This document shows positions 39,916 through 49,086 of a stretch of DNA of 64,000 bases, one piece after another. Both the position numbers and the translations under genes were made by a program. The notes below the pieces were generated by a model that saw nothing but the letters and a program-made list of their open reading frames with translations, had not been told where the DNA came from and did no database searches. The stretch lies in contig NZ_CP108549.1 of NCBI RefSeq assembly GCF_036010325.1, positions 8,246,001 through 8,310,000 on the forward strand. Direction: 5' to 3'. Every line of letters starts with the position of its first letter. Positions within the stretch are counted from its first letter, which is position 1. The DNA is from Streptomyces sp. NBC_01210 (GTDB lineage: Bacteria; Actinomycetota; Actinomycetes; Streptomycetales; Streptomycetaceae).

Positions 39916-42678
39916 CTACGGGCACGGGTGCTCCTCGCCCTTCGGCCCCCACATCGTGCGTTTATCGCCGCGCGCCACCGTGCCGCACAGCAGCTCGGTC
40001 GTCGGCTCGTCGTTGCTGCCCCGCAGCACCGCAAGCAGCTTGTCCTCCGTCAGCCGGCCCCCGCCCGCCGCGCCGTGCGCGTCGATACGGCCGGTGGCGC
40101 CGTCGAAGCCCCCGCCGCCCAGGCCCTGGTAGAGCACGCCTTGCAGCAGCCCGCGGTCGAGGCGGTCGTCATGTCCGCCGGTGGTGCGCCAGGCCTGGTC
40201 GATGCCTTCGGCGAGATAGCGCAACGCGTCCCAGGCGAGCGCGACATGGCCGTCCTCGCGCATGGCCTTCGTCCTGGCGCTGTGGTCGCTGCCGTAGGCA
40301 CGGTCGTACGCGGCGAGGAAGGCCGCGGCCTCCGGGCTCCGTGCCGCCAGCGTGGGGGTGTAGCCGTGCGAGACATAGAAGAGGGTGAGGCCCTTGAAGT
40401 CGTCCCAGGGGCGCCGCTCTTCCGTCAGCGTGTTGGTGACGTCGTCGCCGCCGAGCACGCTGATCTTCGGGCAGCCGCCGGAGATACGGGCGATCTCGGC
40501 CAGGAACAGCTGGAACTGGCTGGCCCGCGCCGACCACACCACCGCCGTCCGCGGCTCCTCACGCACCGCACGGCAGACCTCGCGGGCCAGGTCCTCCACG
40601 GTCGGCAGGGGCCGCCCGCCGAGCGCATCCGGCACAGGTCCCGGTTCCGGTGCGTCGGTGGGGGTGTAGAGGAGTACGTCAGTGCGCCCGGGCCCGTACG
40701 AAGCACGGAAGGACGCGGCAAGGCTGTTGCTGTAGGCGTCGGTGGCGTCGGCAACGAGACTCACCCGGCGCGCCTTCTGCCCGCCCGTGGTCATCCCCGC
40801 GCCCGAAGCGAACGCTGCCATCAGCTCGGCGGCCCGCGCATCGGTGGGGGCCGTCTGGTAGTAGTGCTCGCCCTGGCGAAGGAGTTCATCGGCGGTGCCC
40901 GAGGTACCGACCATCGGGATGCCTGCCTTGTCGAGTGTGCGTATCGCGTCGTACGTATTGCGGCGGCTCTGCCCGAAGCCGACGACGCCCGCGATGGACG
41001 GATCGCTCGCGGCGAGCTCCGCGATCCGGTCGGCGACGGCGGGTGCGTCCTTGAAACGGTCGCCCGCGTTGGCGGCGAGCACCCGCAGCGGGACGCGCTC
41101 GCCGGAACGCAGCGCCTGGGCGTTGATGTGCTGCTGCGCCAGCGCGATGCCGCGCAGCTCCGCCAGTGTGCCGCCGCGCACCGGGTCCTCGGCGTCCTTG
41201 CCGCCGGTGAGCGGGCCGAAGTAGACGACGGTGCGACGACCGGGGCGCGGGTCGTCGCCGGGCCGGCCCGCGAGCTCCTTGTCGACCTCTTCGTTCTGCT
41301 GTTCGATCTGCTGGAGTACGGCCCGTACGGCCTGCTCACTGGGCTCCTTGCCGAAGCCGGCCGCGCCTTCGGCGACGCCGACGCACTGCCCGTCCGTGCC
41401 GAGGAAGGTGGAGCCCTGGCAGGGGTCGTCCTCTTCGCTGCTCCCGATGTCCGGTACGAGGACGAGGCCCGCGGCGAGCGCGAGTGCGAGCGTTCCGATG
41501 CCGAGCACTCCGGCCACCTCGGCGCCGGGACCCCAGCGCGGCGACGGGGTCACCAGCGTGGGCCAGCGGCCGAGCCAGTACACCGCCGCCTGGTCGTCCT
41601 CGGGTCCCTCGGCCACCGGCACGACGATGCCGGTCGGCTGACCCGGCGACATCCCGCGCCGCTCGATGTTGACCAGCTCGGCGCCGGCGTGGGCGAGGCC
41701 TGATGCGTCGATGTCGGGGATGCGCGAGGCCAGCGAACGTACGCCGCCCGCCACGGCGAACACCGAGGTACAGCGCAAGTCCTCCATTGCGGAGCGGAGT
41801 TCACGCAGGAAGCGCTGGACGCGCGAGTCGGCCGGCCCTGCCTCGTCGAAGAGCAGTACGAAGCGGGAGGTGCGGCGTCGCCGCCAGGGGTTGAAGAGAC
41901 GGGCCCGGCTCGTCTGGTCGAGGTCGGCGAGCAGGGCGTGCATGAGCACTCGGTCCATACGCTCCGGCTCATTGGCGGGCTCGCCGTGGACGAGGTCGAG
42001 CGCGGAGCGGAAGAAGTCGGTGGGCGGGCTGCCGTGCTGACGGCGCACCCACTCCGCGTACCAGCTGCGGCTGCGGGCCCGCCCCAGCATGCGGCGGTTG
42101 GCGCGCCAGCCGTAGAAGGCGCGTGGCAGCCGCTGGAAGAGCGGGCCTGCGATGAAGTTCCACAGCAGCTCGAGGAGCGTGCCGCCGCTGGCCTGGTCGC
42201 GGCCGCCGAGCCACCACAGGGTCTGGGCGGTACGCGACCAGTTGCGGTGCTCCGCGTAGCAGTGATTGCGCAGCTCGGCGTGGCGGCGCTCCATGAGTCC
42301 CTCGATGGCGGGCGCGGTGACGACGGAGCGCAGTAACCGGTAGCTGTGCAGCCGTAGTTCACCGGTGCCGGGCGGCATGGTCTCGGCGAGCTGAAGGGTC
42401 AGATGCTCGAAGAGTTCGAGCGGCGGCGGGTCGGTCCCGTCCGGGATCTGCGGGATGTACGCGTGTGGGGCGAGGACCTCGCTGCGGCCGCGCATCCGTG
42501 AGCGGAGCCCCGTGACGATCCGGCGTCCCGCATTGCCGCCGCCCGGCTCACTGAGCAGGACGACCGGCACTCTGCTGCGGCTGCGCCGCGGCTGTACCAC
42601 CAGTTTGTCGAAGGCGTCGATGAAGCGCTCGACGCCCGGATAGGCCGGAATACGGCTCTGTGGATCCCCCGCGGTCAT
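39916..42678 (-). CDS. Fusion of an NTPase-like domain with a periplasmic-binding receptor domain
   Basis: About 920 residues from ATG 42678. Residues 1-400 form a cytoplasmic NTPase-like region: RVPVVLLSEPGGGNAGRRIVTGL is a degenerate P-loop without the GK[ST], and RFVLLFDEAG resembles Walker B. A single transmembrane helix follows (VLGIGTLALALAAGLVLV, near 480). The outer half is a type 1 periplasmic-binding domain (RTVVYFGPLTGGKDAEDP, IAGVVGFGQSRRNTYDAI, IPMVGTSGTADELL). The layout implies that ligand binding outside is relayed to the inside domain. Family members are annotated as branched-amino-acid binding proteins; the true role is unknown. Confidence 0.8.
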   Translation of the reverse strand: MTAGDPQSRIPAYPGVERFIDAFDKLVVQPRRSRSRVPVVLLSEPGGGNAGRRIVTGLRSRMRGRSEVLAPHAYIPQIPDGTDPPPLELFEHLTLQLAETMPPGTGELRLHSYRLLRSVVTAPAIEGLMERRHAELRNHCYAEHRNWSRTAQTLWWLGGRDQASGGTLLELLWNFIAGPLFQRLPRAFYGWRANRRMLGRARSRSWYAEWVRRQHGSPPTDFFRSALDLVHGEPANEPERMDRVLMHALLADLDQTSRARLFNPWRRRRTSRFVLLFDEAGPADSRVQRFLRELRSAMEDLRCTSVFAVAGGVRSLASRIPDIDASGLAHAGAELVNIERRGMSPGQPTGIVVPVAEGPEDDQAAVYWLGRWPTLVTPSPRWGPGAEVAGVLGIGTLALALAAGLVLVPDIGSSEEDDPCQGSTFLGTDGQCVGVAEGAAGFGKEPSEQAVRAVLQQIEQQNEEVDKELAGRPGDDPRPGRRTVVYFGPLTGGKDAEDPVRGGTLAELRGIALAQQHINAQALRSGERVPLRVLAANAGDRFKDAPAVADRIAELAASDPSIAGVVGFGQSRRNTYDAIRTLDKAGIPMVGTSGTADELLRQGEHYYQTAPTDARAAELMAAFASGAGMTTGGQKARRVSLVADATDAYSNSLAASFRASYGPGRTDVLLYTPTDAPEPGPVPDALGGRPLPTVEDLAREVCRAVREEPRTAVVWSARASQFQLFLAEIARISGGCPKISVLGGDDVTNTLTEERRPWDDFKGLTLFYVSHGYTPTLAARSPEAAAFLAAYDRAYGSDHSARTKAMREDGHVALAWDALRYLAEGIDQAWRTTGGHDDRLDRGLLQGVLYQGLGGGGFDGATGRIDAHGAAGGGRLTEDKLLAVLRGSNDEPTTELLCGTVARGDKRTMWGPKGEEHPCP

Positions 42679-42862
42679 GGACAGGCCCCCCTTGTTCCCC
42701 CTGAGAAGCAAGGGTTATTCCCCCTGAGTGCCGTATGCAAGCGTGGGATTGGATCACATGGCAGGCACAATCTCGCCGGGGGGGTGCCCCTATGTGTTTG
42801 ATCAAGGTCGGAGGCCAGTAGGTTCGGCGGCCGAGGGTGGAGGCCAAGCCGTAGGGGTGTGC

Positions 42863-43105
42863 ATGAGCGATAGCCAGGTCACGATCAAGCTCACGAGCGA
42901 CGAGGCGCTGGTGCTGTCGCACTGGCTGGAGAAGCTCCAGATGACGGACCTCAGCCGCGTTGTCGACGATCCGGCGGTGTGGGCGCCGATCCACCGAATC
43001 GCCGGGACGCTGGACAATGCACTTCCTGAGCTGTTCGCGCCCGACTACGACCAGCGGCTTGAGGCCGCTCGTCAGCGGCTTCGGCCGCAGGACTCATCGG
43101 CCTGA
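42863..43105 (+). CDS. Small conserved hypothetical protein
   Basis: 80 residues: MSDSQVTIKLTSDEALVLSH then an acidic helical stretch. AGGGG precedes the ATG. Divergent from the receptor-fusion gene with about 180 bp between them. No family recognised beyond similar actinobacterial short proteins. Confidence 0.7.
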   Translation: MSDSQVTIKLTSDEALVLSHWLEKLQMTDLSRVVDDPAVWAPIHRIAGTLDNALPELFAPDYDQRLEAARQRLRPQDSSA

Positions 43106-43158
43106 ACTCCTCACCTGGTCGTGTCGGGTTGGGGTTCCAGCGGGCTTGAGGCCTTCAG

Positions 43159-43439
43159 CTACGTATGCGCCGGGCTGCTGGTGCCGGCGCTTGCGGCCAC
43201 GGTCTTCGTCGCCGCGATGACCGCCACCGCGACCATCCGCGCCCGCGGGTAACCCGTCGGGCTGCGCTGCGGGCCGCGCTGCCGAAAGTCTCCCGGTTGT
43301 CGACCGAGTCGGGGACGGCGAGCAGCATCCCGTACAGGGCCAGGACAACGCGCCCGCGGAAGAGCTCCGTACCTCTGCCCAGCGGTCGGGCCATGGCCCG
43401 GAACGGCTCCCGTTCGAAGCTGCCCAGGTGCGCTGTGGC
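43159..43439 (-). pseudogene. Frameshifted remnant of an IS4-type transposase
   Basis: One minus frame reads FEREPFRAMARPLGRGTEL and LALYGMLLAVPDSVDNRETFG; after a frame change the next reads GYPRARMVAVAVIAA. Together they match the conserved core of the streptomycete IS4-family transposase (LDGxxLDVPDTxxNxxxFG ... YPQARVVALAEC) with the catalytic aspartate changed (LDG to LYG). No inverted repeats were found. It is a decayed fragment. Confidence 0.65.
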
Positions 43440-43490
43440 TCCGACCGGCCGCCCGGGTGAGCCGTGTCTCACCTGGGCGGTGCCGCTTGT

Positions 43491-43510
43491 CTATGCAACT
43501 AGTTGCATAG
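43491..43510 (+). promoter_or_regulatory. Perfect 20-bp palindrome, likely PadR operator
   Basis: CTATGCAACTAGTTGCATAG is perfectly self-complementary and ends 12 bp before the padR-type start codon. PadR repressors bind ATGCAA/TTGCAT-like dyads and repress their own genes, so autoregulation is expected. Confidence 0.75.
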
Positions 43511-43522
43511 AAGGATCGGGGC

Positions 43523-44080
43523 ATGGCGCTCGAGCACGCGATCCTCGTCTCTCTGCTGGAGAAGCCGGGCTCCGGCTATGAGCTGGCCCGGCGGTTCGAG
43601 CGGTCCATCGGCTACTTCTGGACCGCGACCCATCAGCAGATCTACCGCGTCCTCAAGCGCATGGAGAGCCACGGCTGGATCGACGTCCGCGAGGTGCCGC
43701 AGCAGGCCCGGCCGGACAAGAAGGAGTATTCCGTCGCCGCCCCGGGCCGGGCCGCCCTCTCCCAGTGGCTGCACGAGCCGATCGAACCCGAGAGCGTCCG
43801 GCACGACCTCGCCGTGAAGATCCGCGGCGCGGCCTTCGACGACCCCGCCGCGCTGATCCGCGAGGTCGAGCGGCACCACCAGGCGCACACCGAACGACTC
43901 GCGCACTATCTCGTGGGGGAGCGGCGTGACTTCACGGGACCCGAGGTTCCCGGAACGCCCGACGCCGGGCGGGAACTCCAGCACGTGGTGCTGCGCGGCG
44001 GCATTGCGTACGAGCGGATGACGCTCGCCTGGCTCGACGACGTACTCGAGACGCTTCACCGGCTCGGTCCCGAACGCTGA
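43523..44080 (+). CDS. PadR-family transcriptional regulator
   Basis: 185 residues: an N-terminal winged helix (MALEHAILVSLLEKPGSGYELARRFE, HQQIYRVLKRMESHGWI) and a C-terminal Vir_act_alpha_C dimerisation helix. It is followed by an acyl-CoA dehydrogenase-like gene 108 bp downstream on the same strand. The palindrome right before it suggests autorepression, and the dehydrogenase substrate or product may be the effector. Confidence 0.93.
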   Translation: MALEHAILVSLLEKPGSGYELARRFERSIGYFWTATHQQIYRVLKRMESHGWIDVREVPQQARPDKKEYSVAAPGRAALSQWLHEPIEPESVRHDLAVKIRGAAFDDPAALIREVERHHQAHTERLAHYLVGERRDFTGPEVPGTPDAGRELQHVVLRGGIAYERMTLAWLDDVLETLHRLGPER

Positions 44081-44188
44081 ACCGCCGCCGCGAGCCACCG
44101 GTCCGTCCCGACCACTCCCGTCAGCCCTCCTTACCTGAAGCTCTCCAGCCCACAATCCTCGACCCTCAAGCCGGAAAGGCGAACATCC

Positions 44189-45907
44189 ATGGCCGACCCA
44201 CTGCTGTTCAACCCGCGCACCTACGACCCGGCGCACTTCGACCCCGAGACCCGCAGGTTGCTGCGCGCCACCGTCGACTGGTTCGAGGACCGCGGCAAGC
44301 GCAAGCTGATCGAGGACTACCGCTCCCGTGCCTGGCTGGCGGACTTCCTTGCGTTCTCCGCCAAGGAAGGCCTGTTCTCGACCTTCCTCACCCCGGCCTC
44401 CGCCGGCGGGCAGAAGGACAACCGCTGGGACACCGCACGGATCGCCGCCCTCAACGAGATCTTCGGGTTCTACGGGCTCGACTACTGGTACGCGTGGCAG
44501 GTGACCATCCTCGGCCTCGGCCCGGTCTGGCAGAGCGACAACGCCGCTGCTCGCACCCGTGCGGCGGAACTCCTCTCCCAGGGCGAGGTGTTCGCCTTCG
44601 GCCTGTCCGAGAAGGCCCACGGGGCGGACATCTACTCCACCGACATGCTGCTGGAGCCCGACGGCGACGGCGGCTTCCGGGCCAGCGGCTCCAAGTACTA
44701 CATCGGCAACGGCAACGCCGCCGGCCTGGTCTCCGTCTTCGGCCGCCGCACCGACGTCGAGGGCCCCGACGGCTACGTCTTCTTCGCCGCCGACAGCCGC
44801 CACCCGGCGTACCACCTCGTGAAGAACGTCGTCGACTCCTCGAAGTACGTCAGCGAGTTCCGCCTCGACAACTACCCGGTCGGCCCCGACGACGTACTGC
44901 ACACCGGCCGCGCTGCCTTCGACGCCGCCCTCAACACTGTCAATGTCGGAAAGTTCAACCTCTGCACCGCCTCGATCGGCATCTGCGAGCACGCGATGTA
45001 CGAGGCCGTCACCCACGCACACAACCGCATCCTCTACGGCCGCCCCGTCACCGCCTTCCCGCACGTGCGCCGCGAGCTGACCGACGCGTATGTCCGCCTC
45101 GTCGGCATGAAGCTGTTCAGCGACCGCGCCGTCGACTACTTCCGCTCCGCCGGCCCCGATGACCGTCGCTACCTGCTGTTCAACCCGATGACGAAGATGA
45201 AGGTGACCACGGAGGGTGAGAAGGTCATCGACCTGATGTGGGACGTCATCGCGGCCAAGGGCTTCGAGAAGGACACCTACTTCGCCCAGGCCGCCGTCGA
45301 GATCCGGGGGTTGCCGAAGCTGGAGGGCACGGTCCACGTCAACCTTGCGCTGATCCTCAAGTTCATGCGCAATCACCTGCTGCACCCGGCCCAGTACGCC
45401 CCCGTGCCGACCCGCCTCGACGCGGCCGACGACGCCTTCCTCTTCCGGCAGGGACCGGCCCGCGGCCTGGGCTCCATACGCTTCCACGACTGGCGCACCG
45501 CCTATGACGCGTATGCCGATGTGCCCAACGTCGGCCGCTTCCGGGAGCAGGCGGACGCCCTGTGCGAGTTCGTCACCACCGCAGCTCCCGGCGAGGAGCA
45601 GAGCCGTGACCTCGATCTCCTTCTCGCTGTCGGCCAGTTGTTCGCGCTGGTCGTGCACGGCCAGCTGATCCTGGAACAGGCGCGCCTGACCAGCGTCGAG
45701 GAGGACGTGCTCGACGAACTGTTCTCCGTCCTCGTACGCGACTTCTCCGCGCACGCCGTCGAACTGCACGGCAAGGACTCCGCCACCGCGGAACAGCAGC
45801 ACTGGGCGCTGGGCGCGGTCCGTCGCCCGGTCGTCGACGACGCCCGCTCGGCCCGAGTCTGGGAGCGCGTCGAGGCGCTGTCCGGGGCGTACGAGATGGC
45901 GCCGTAA
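44189..45907 (+). CDS. Long acyl-CoA dehydrogenase-family protein
   Basis: 572 residues, longer than usual FadE subunits. FAFGLSEKAHGADIYSTDM and GSKYYIGNGNAAGLVSVFGRR are the FAD/acyl loops, and MYEAVTHAHNRILYGRPVTAFPHVRRELTDAY is the arginine-containing helix. The extra C-terminal helical domain resembles the ACX/VLCAD group. GGAAAGG precedes the ATG. Likely controlled by the upstream PadR protein. Confidence 0.88.
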   Translation: MADPLLFNPRTYDPAHFDPETRRLLRATVDWFEDRGKRKLIEDYRSRAWLADFLAFSAKEGLFSTFLTPASAGGQKDNRWDTARIAALNEIFGFYGLDYWYAWQVTILGLGPVWQSDNAAARTRAAELLSQGEVFAFGLSEKAHGADIYSTDMLLEPDGDGGFRASGSKYYIGNGNAAGLVSVFGRRTDVEGPDGYVFFAADSRHPAYHLVKNVVDSSKYVSEFRLDNYPVGPDDVLHTGRAAFDAALNTVNVGKFNLCTASIGICEHAMYEAVTHAHNRILYGRPVTAFPHVRRELTDAYVRLVGMKLFSDRAVDYFRSAGPDDRRYLLFNPMTKMKVTTEGEKVIDLMWDVIAAKGFEKDTYFAQAAVEIRGLPKLEGTVHVNLALILKFMRNHLLHPAQYAPVPTRLDAADDAFLFRQGPARGLGSIRFHDWRTAYDAYADVPNVGRFREQADALCEFVTTAAPGEEQSRDLDLLLAVGQLFALVVHGQLILEQARLTSVEEDVLDELFSVLVRDFSAHAVELHGKDSATAEQQHWALGAVRRPVVDDARSARVWERVEALSGAYEMAP

Positions 45908-45945
45908 CAGCAGAGCAGATCGGGATGTCCGCCCGCCGGGGCCGG

Positions 45946-46010
45946 GCGACCGCCCGTCTCGGACCGCAGGAAGCCACGGCGCTCCCAGCGGCTCCGAGGC
46001 GGGCGGTCGC
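45946..46010 (+). terminator. Long-stem hairpin after the PadR-linked dehydrogenase
   Basis: An 18-nt arm GCGACCGCCCGTCTCGGA pairs with its complement at 45993-46010 except for one wobble pair, with a 29-nt loop, about 40 bp after the stop. Confidence 0.65.
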
Positions 46011-46493
46011 GCGCCTGGCAGAGGGAGGGGCGTACAAGGCAGCGCCATGGAGAGCACCGGACGGCGTACTTCCCTCAGTCGGAGTTCCAACAGGTGTGCA
46101 CCGACGCCCAGTCCGCCTACCTGGACGCGATCCGTACCACGGCTCCAGAACTGAGCGACCGCGACCCGATCTCCCGCGAAGCGGACTCCGGATCGGGCTT
46201 GCTCGTGTCGGGCAGTGGAGCGATCAACGCCGACGACGTTGTGCGACACCCGGCAACCCTCTCCCTCGGGCACTCGTGCGTGCCGCGGGACCCGGGTGCC
46301 GGTCAGCCGGTGGTGAGAAGGCCGTGCAGGGTCGGAAGGCGACCGGGAACCGCTTCCTTCCCCGGCCGCCTATGCGCGTCCTCGTGGCCGATCCAGCGAG
46401 CGCCGGATCTATCCGCTGGTCAGCACGATTTCCGGAGTGTGCCGGCACAAGGGCCGCTGTGGCCGGGTTGTGGGCACAACCCCGCCGCAGGGC
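46011..46493. other. Stretch without an intact gene
   Basis: A plus-strand frame around 46060-46200 reads TAYFPQSEFQQVCTDAQSAY and looks protein-like, but it lacks a ribosome site and dissolves into Arg/Pro-rich shadow sequence. It may be a gene fragment. Confidence 0.35.
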
Positions 46494-47774
46494 TCAGCTG
46501 TCGCTGTCGGGCTCCTCGCTGAGGCCGAGGCCCGGGAGAAATCCTGGCAGGAGCGGGGGGAGAGAGGAGTCGGGGGAGCCGGGGGAGGGGGGTGCGGGCG
46601 GTTGTGTGCCCTTTCCTGAGTGGTTGGCGCTGCCCGAGCCGTCCCGTCTGTCACCGGGGCGGGAGCCGTCCGCGGGGGGCAGCAGCCTCCTCAGCGGGCG
46701 CACTTCCTGCTCTATGGCGTCGAAGACGGCGGTGACCTTGTCGCTGACATCGTCCAGCTTCGCCGGCAGCCGCTCACGCAGCTCGGACCAGCCCTTGCGG
46801 TGGTCGGCCGAGAAAGCGGAGAGCGCTTCGACCGGCTGCAGGGAGCCGTCCCGGTAAAAGACGGTGCTGAGCAGCCGGTGGCCTTTTGATGCCTGTTGCT
46901 GCAAGCCGGACAGGGCGCTTCGGATCTCGCTGAGCGACTCGTCGTCGAGCTCGCCGCCGCGGCTTCGCTCCATGAGATGGCGGGCTTCGTTGAGCCGGGT
47001 GGAGGCCAGGTCGAGGTAGAGCACACCGCGGTCGGCGCCGTCGTCGGCGAGGCCGAGCCGCAAGTCCTCCATGCCGCGTTTGAGGCCGTAAAGGGTGCCA
47101 CCGGGGAGAGCGTCCGTACTCGCGGCGGAGGCGCCGCCGAAGGCGCCGGCCGCGACGCCGACGGAGAGGCCGCCGGCGGCGAGACCGCGGGACCATCTGG
47201 AGCGGGGCCTGAGCTTGCCGAGGCCGCGTGCGGTGGCGCGCCGGGTGCCGCGACGGCCGTCACGGCGCTGGGAGGCCGTCAGAGTGCCGTCGGCGACCAT
47301 GGCCTCCATGGCCGCAATCAGCTGGGCACGTTGCACGGTTCTGACCTCGGGGTCCAGGGTCGGCTGCGGCATGTCCTCCAAGGCGCTCGCCACGGCCAGG
47401 AGTCGTTCCAGCGCCCGACCTTCGTCGGCGGCGGTCGTGGGGGAGGCTTCGCCCTCAAGGGCATCCACGAAGGCATTAGCGCCACGACGCCGTTCCTGGA
47501 CGAGGACGGCGCCCGCCACTTCCTCGAGCAGCGCGACCGTGGAGCGGAGCCGGTCACGCCGAGGAGCCACTGCCGACACGGATCGGGCAGGCTGCGGAAC
47601 CATGGAAGGCCGCAATGCGGCCTGCTGTTTCACCCGCATGAGCATGGACGCCTGCGCCTCGGAGGTGAGCAACGTGGAGTTCGCGCGCAGATATGCCTCC
47701 GCCGCTGCGACGCGGTCCGCGATCGAAGCGGTCAGCAGGTCGTCGGGCTCTCCGTTGTGCATCTTCTCAGTCAT
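46494..47774 (-). CDS. DUF5667-domain membrane protein, probable anti-sigma partner
   Basis: 426 residues: about 200 cytoplasmic residues, one transmembrane segment (SVGVAAGAFGGASA region near 215), then the DUF5667 block (STDALPGGTLYGLKRGMEDLRLGLADDGADRG, LASTRLNEARHLM) and a Pro-rich tail. In Streptomyces, RsbN, the anti-sigma of BldN, is a DUF5667-associated membrane protein encoded next to its ECF sigma. The same arrangement is seen here, with an ATGA overlap. Thus an anti-sigma role for the neighbouring sigma is inferred. Confidence 0.8.
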   Translation of the reverse strand: MTEKMHNGEPDDLLTASIADRVAAAEAYLRANSTLLTSEAQASMLMRVKQQAALRPSMVPQPARSVSAVAPRRDRLRSTVALLEEVAGAVLVQERRRGANAFVDALEGEASPTTAADEGRALERLLAVASALEDMPQPTLDPEVRTVQRAQLIAAMEAMVADGTLTASQRRDGRRGTRRATARGLGKLRPRSRWSRGLAAGGLSVGVAAGAFGGASAASTDALPGGTLYGLKRGMEDLRLGLADDGADRGVLYLDLASTRLNEARHLMERSRGGELDDESLSEIRSALSGLQQQASKGHRLLSTVFYRDGSLQPVEALSAFSADHRKGWSELRERLPAKLDDVSDKVTAVFDAIEQEVRPLRRLLPPADGSRPGDRRDGSGSANHSGKGTQPPAPPSPGSPDSSLPPLLPGFLPGLGLSEEPDSDS

Positions 47775-48319
47775 CGGTCACCCTCCGCGCTCCGTTGCTT
47801 TGTGCGTGTGTTCCCGAAGATCTCCTGGAGTCGCCTGGTGGCCTTGGACAGGTGGGTGGACACTGTGCTCCGGCTGATGCCGAGTTGGTCGGCGATCTCG
47901 TCGGGTGTCCAATGCAGCATCCATCTCATAACGGCGATCTCGCGCTCACGCCCGCTGAGTTGTTGGAAGGCGTCCATGACCTCGTCATAGATGATCTTCA
48001 TCTCCAGGGGGTCCTGGCTGGTCTCACGAGGCCAGGAGGCCACGAGTTCCTCCCGCAGTCGGGATTCCCTGTTCAGCATCCGATGGTGAGTGGCGACTCC
48101 GTTTCTGAGGATGGCGTACAGATATCCGCGCCGGTTCTCGATCTCGTCCCAGCGTTTGAAGATCTCGAGGAAGGCTTCTTCGACAATGTGCTCCGCGTCC
48201 GCGCCTGGTTCTCGGCACTGCACGTACAGCACAGCAGACGTGTAGCAGCTGTTGAAAAAGGCGTCGAACAGCGCTTCGGAACACTCGGCGTCTCGCTCGG
48301 CTGGACTTTCCTCGGTCAC
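47771..48319 (-). CDS. ECF-type RNA polymerase sigma factor
   Basis: About 182 residues from the GTG at 48319. Region 2: ILYVQCREPGADAEHIVEEAFLEIFKRW-like segment (VLYVQCREPGADAEHIVEEA); region 4: LSGREREIAVMRWMLHWTPDEIADQLGISRSTVSTHLSKATRRL. The ribosome site before the GTG is weak, so the exact start is uncertain. It is coupled by ATGA to the DUF5667 gene. The trigger is unknown. Confidence 0.88.
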   Translation of the reverse strand: MTEESPAERDAECSEALFDAFFNSCYTSAVLYVQCREPGADAEHIVEEAFLEIFKRWDEIENRRGYLYAILRNGVATHHRMLNRESRLREELVASWPRETSQDPLEMKIIYDEVMDAFQQLSGREREIAVMRWMLHWTPDEIADQLGISRSTVSTHLSKATRRLQEIFGNTRTKQRSAEGDR

Positions 48320-49086
48320 CGGCCGCCGCCCGCTTCGCCGGGGTCGGCATGGTTCCCCGACAGGCGTACGGTGGCGGCGCCGCAGCTGGGACGCCGCCGC
48401 CGTGGTCGGTGAACCCTCTCTGCGCGGGCGGCCCGAAGCCCGGGCGCGGCTACGGCCCGGCTCTGCGGTAGCCGGAGTTCCCACACGAGGCTCCTACCGC
48501 CGGCTGACCGGTGTTCCTCGCGGACTGTGCCGCCAGTGCGGGCGAGTTCCCGCAGGACGGCGCAGTTGAGCCGCTGACGGGAGCGGTCGCGGACCCACGC
48601 TCCGATCGCCCGCGAGTGAGCCAGCAGGCTGAACACCAGAATCGCGCTCGGGGCGAGATGGTGCACGATCGTCCATCCTTCAATGCGTTGGGAGGAGGTA
48701 ACCCTGACGCATAGAAGAGGAACGGGGAGCCCGTAATGACGAGACCCTCATATTCGGAATAATGAACGATCTGTCACTCGGTCTCCTGATCCTGGGCCTC
48801 TTTGGGCGCGTTGACGGGGCGGCCCCCTCAACCAGCAAGAGGCGACCGCATCAGGGGGTCACGGCGTGCCCCAGTCGGGTTCCAGGCCGAAGGTCCCCGA
48901 ACGGCTCACACCCGACACCTGGTCCGGGGGCGGTCCGGATCACGGGCCATCAGGAGGGCTGGCGCCCCCGCCGCTCGCTGCTGTTGCCCCTCGGGCACCT
49001 GCTGCGTACGACTTCACCGGTTCAAGCCGATCGGGCCGAGCCGCGAACGTACAATGCGGGCACGCGACGTGGCGAGGAGGGGTTAC
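48320..49086. other. 767-bp region between the divergent ECF sigma and TIR genes
   Basis: No credible gene. A distinctly AT-richer patch lies at 48735-48770 (containing TATTCGGAATA, an odd-centred palindrome) and could be promoter or regulator-binding DNA for either direction. Confidence 0.4.

Noticed and set aside
43118..43252. Plus-strand frame reading like a membrane segment (SYVCAGLLVPALAATVFVA)
   Set aside because: It is the antisense of the IS4 transposase block GYPRARMVAVAV; no ribosome site or upstream coding sequence supports it.
43499..46273. 924-codon minus-strand open frame opposite padR and the dehydrogenase gene
   Set aside because: Antisense shadow; the plus strand carries recognised proteins with ribosome sites.
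46094..46522. 142-codon plus frame after the PadR-linked dehydrogenase
   Set aside because: The first 40 residues look protein-like, but there is no ribosome site and the rest is shadow-like; kept only as a possible fragment.
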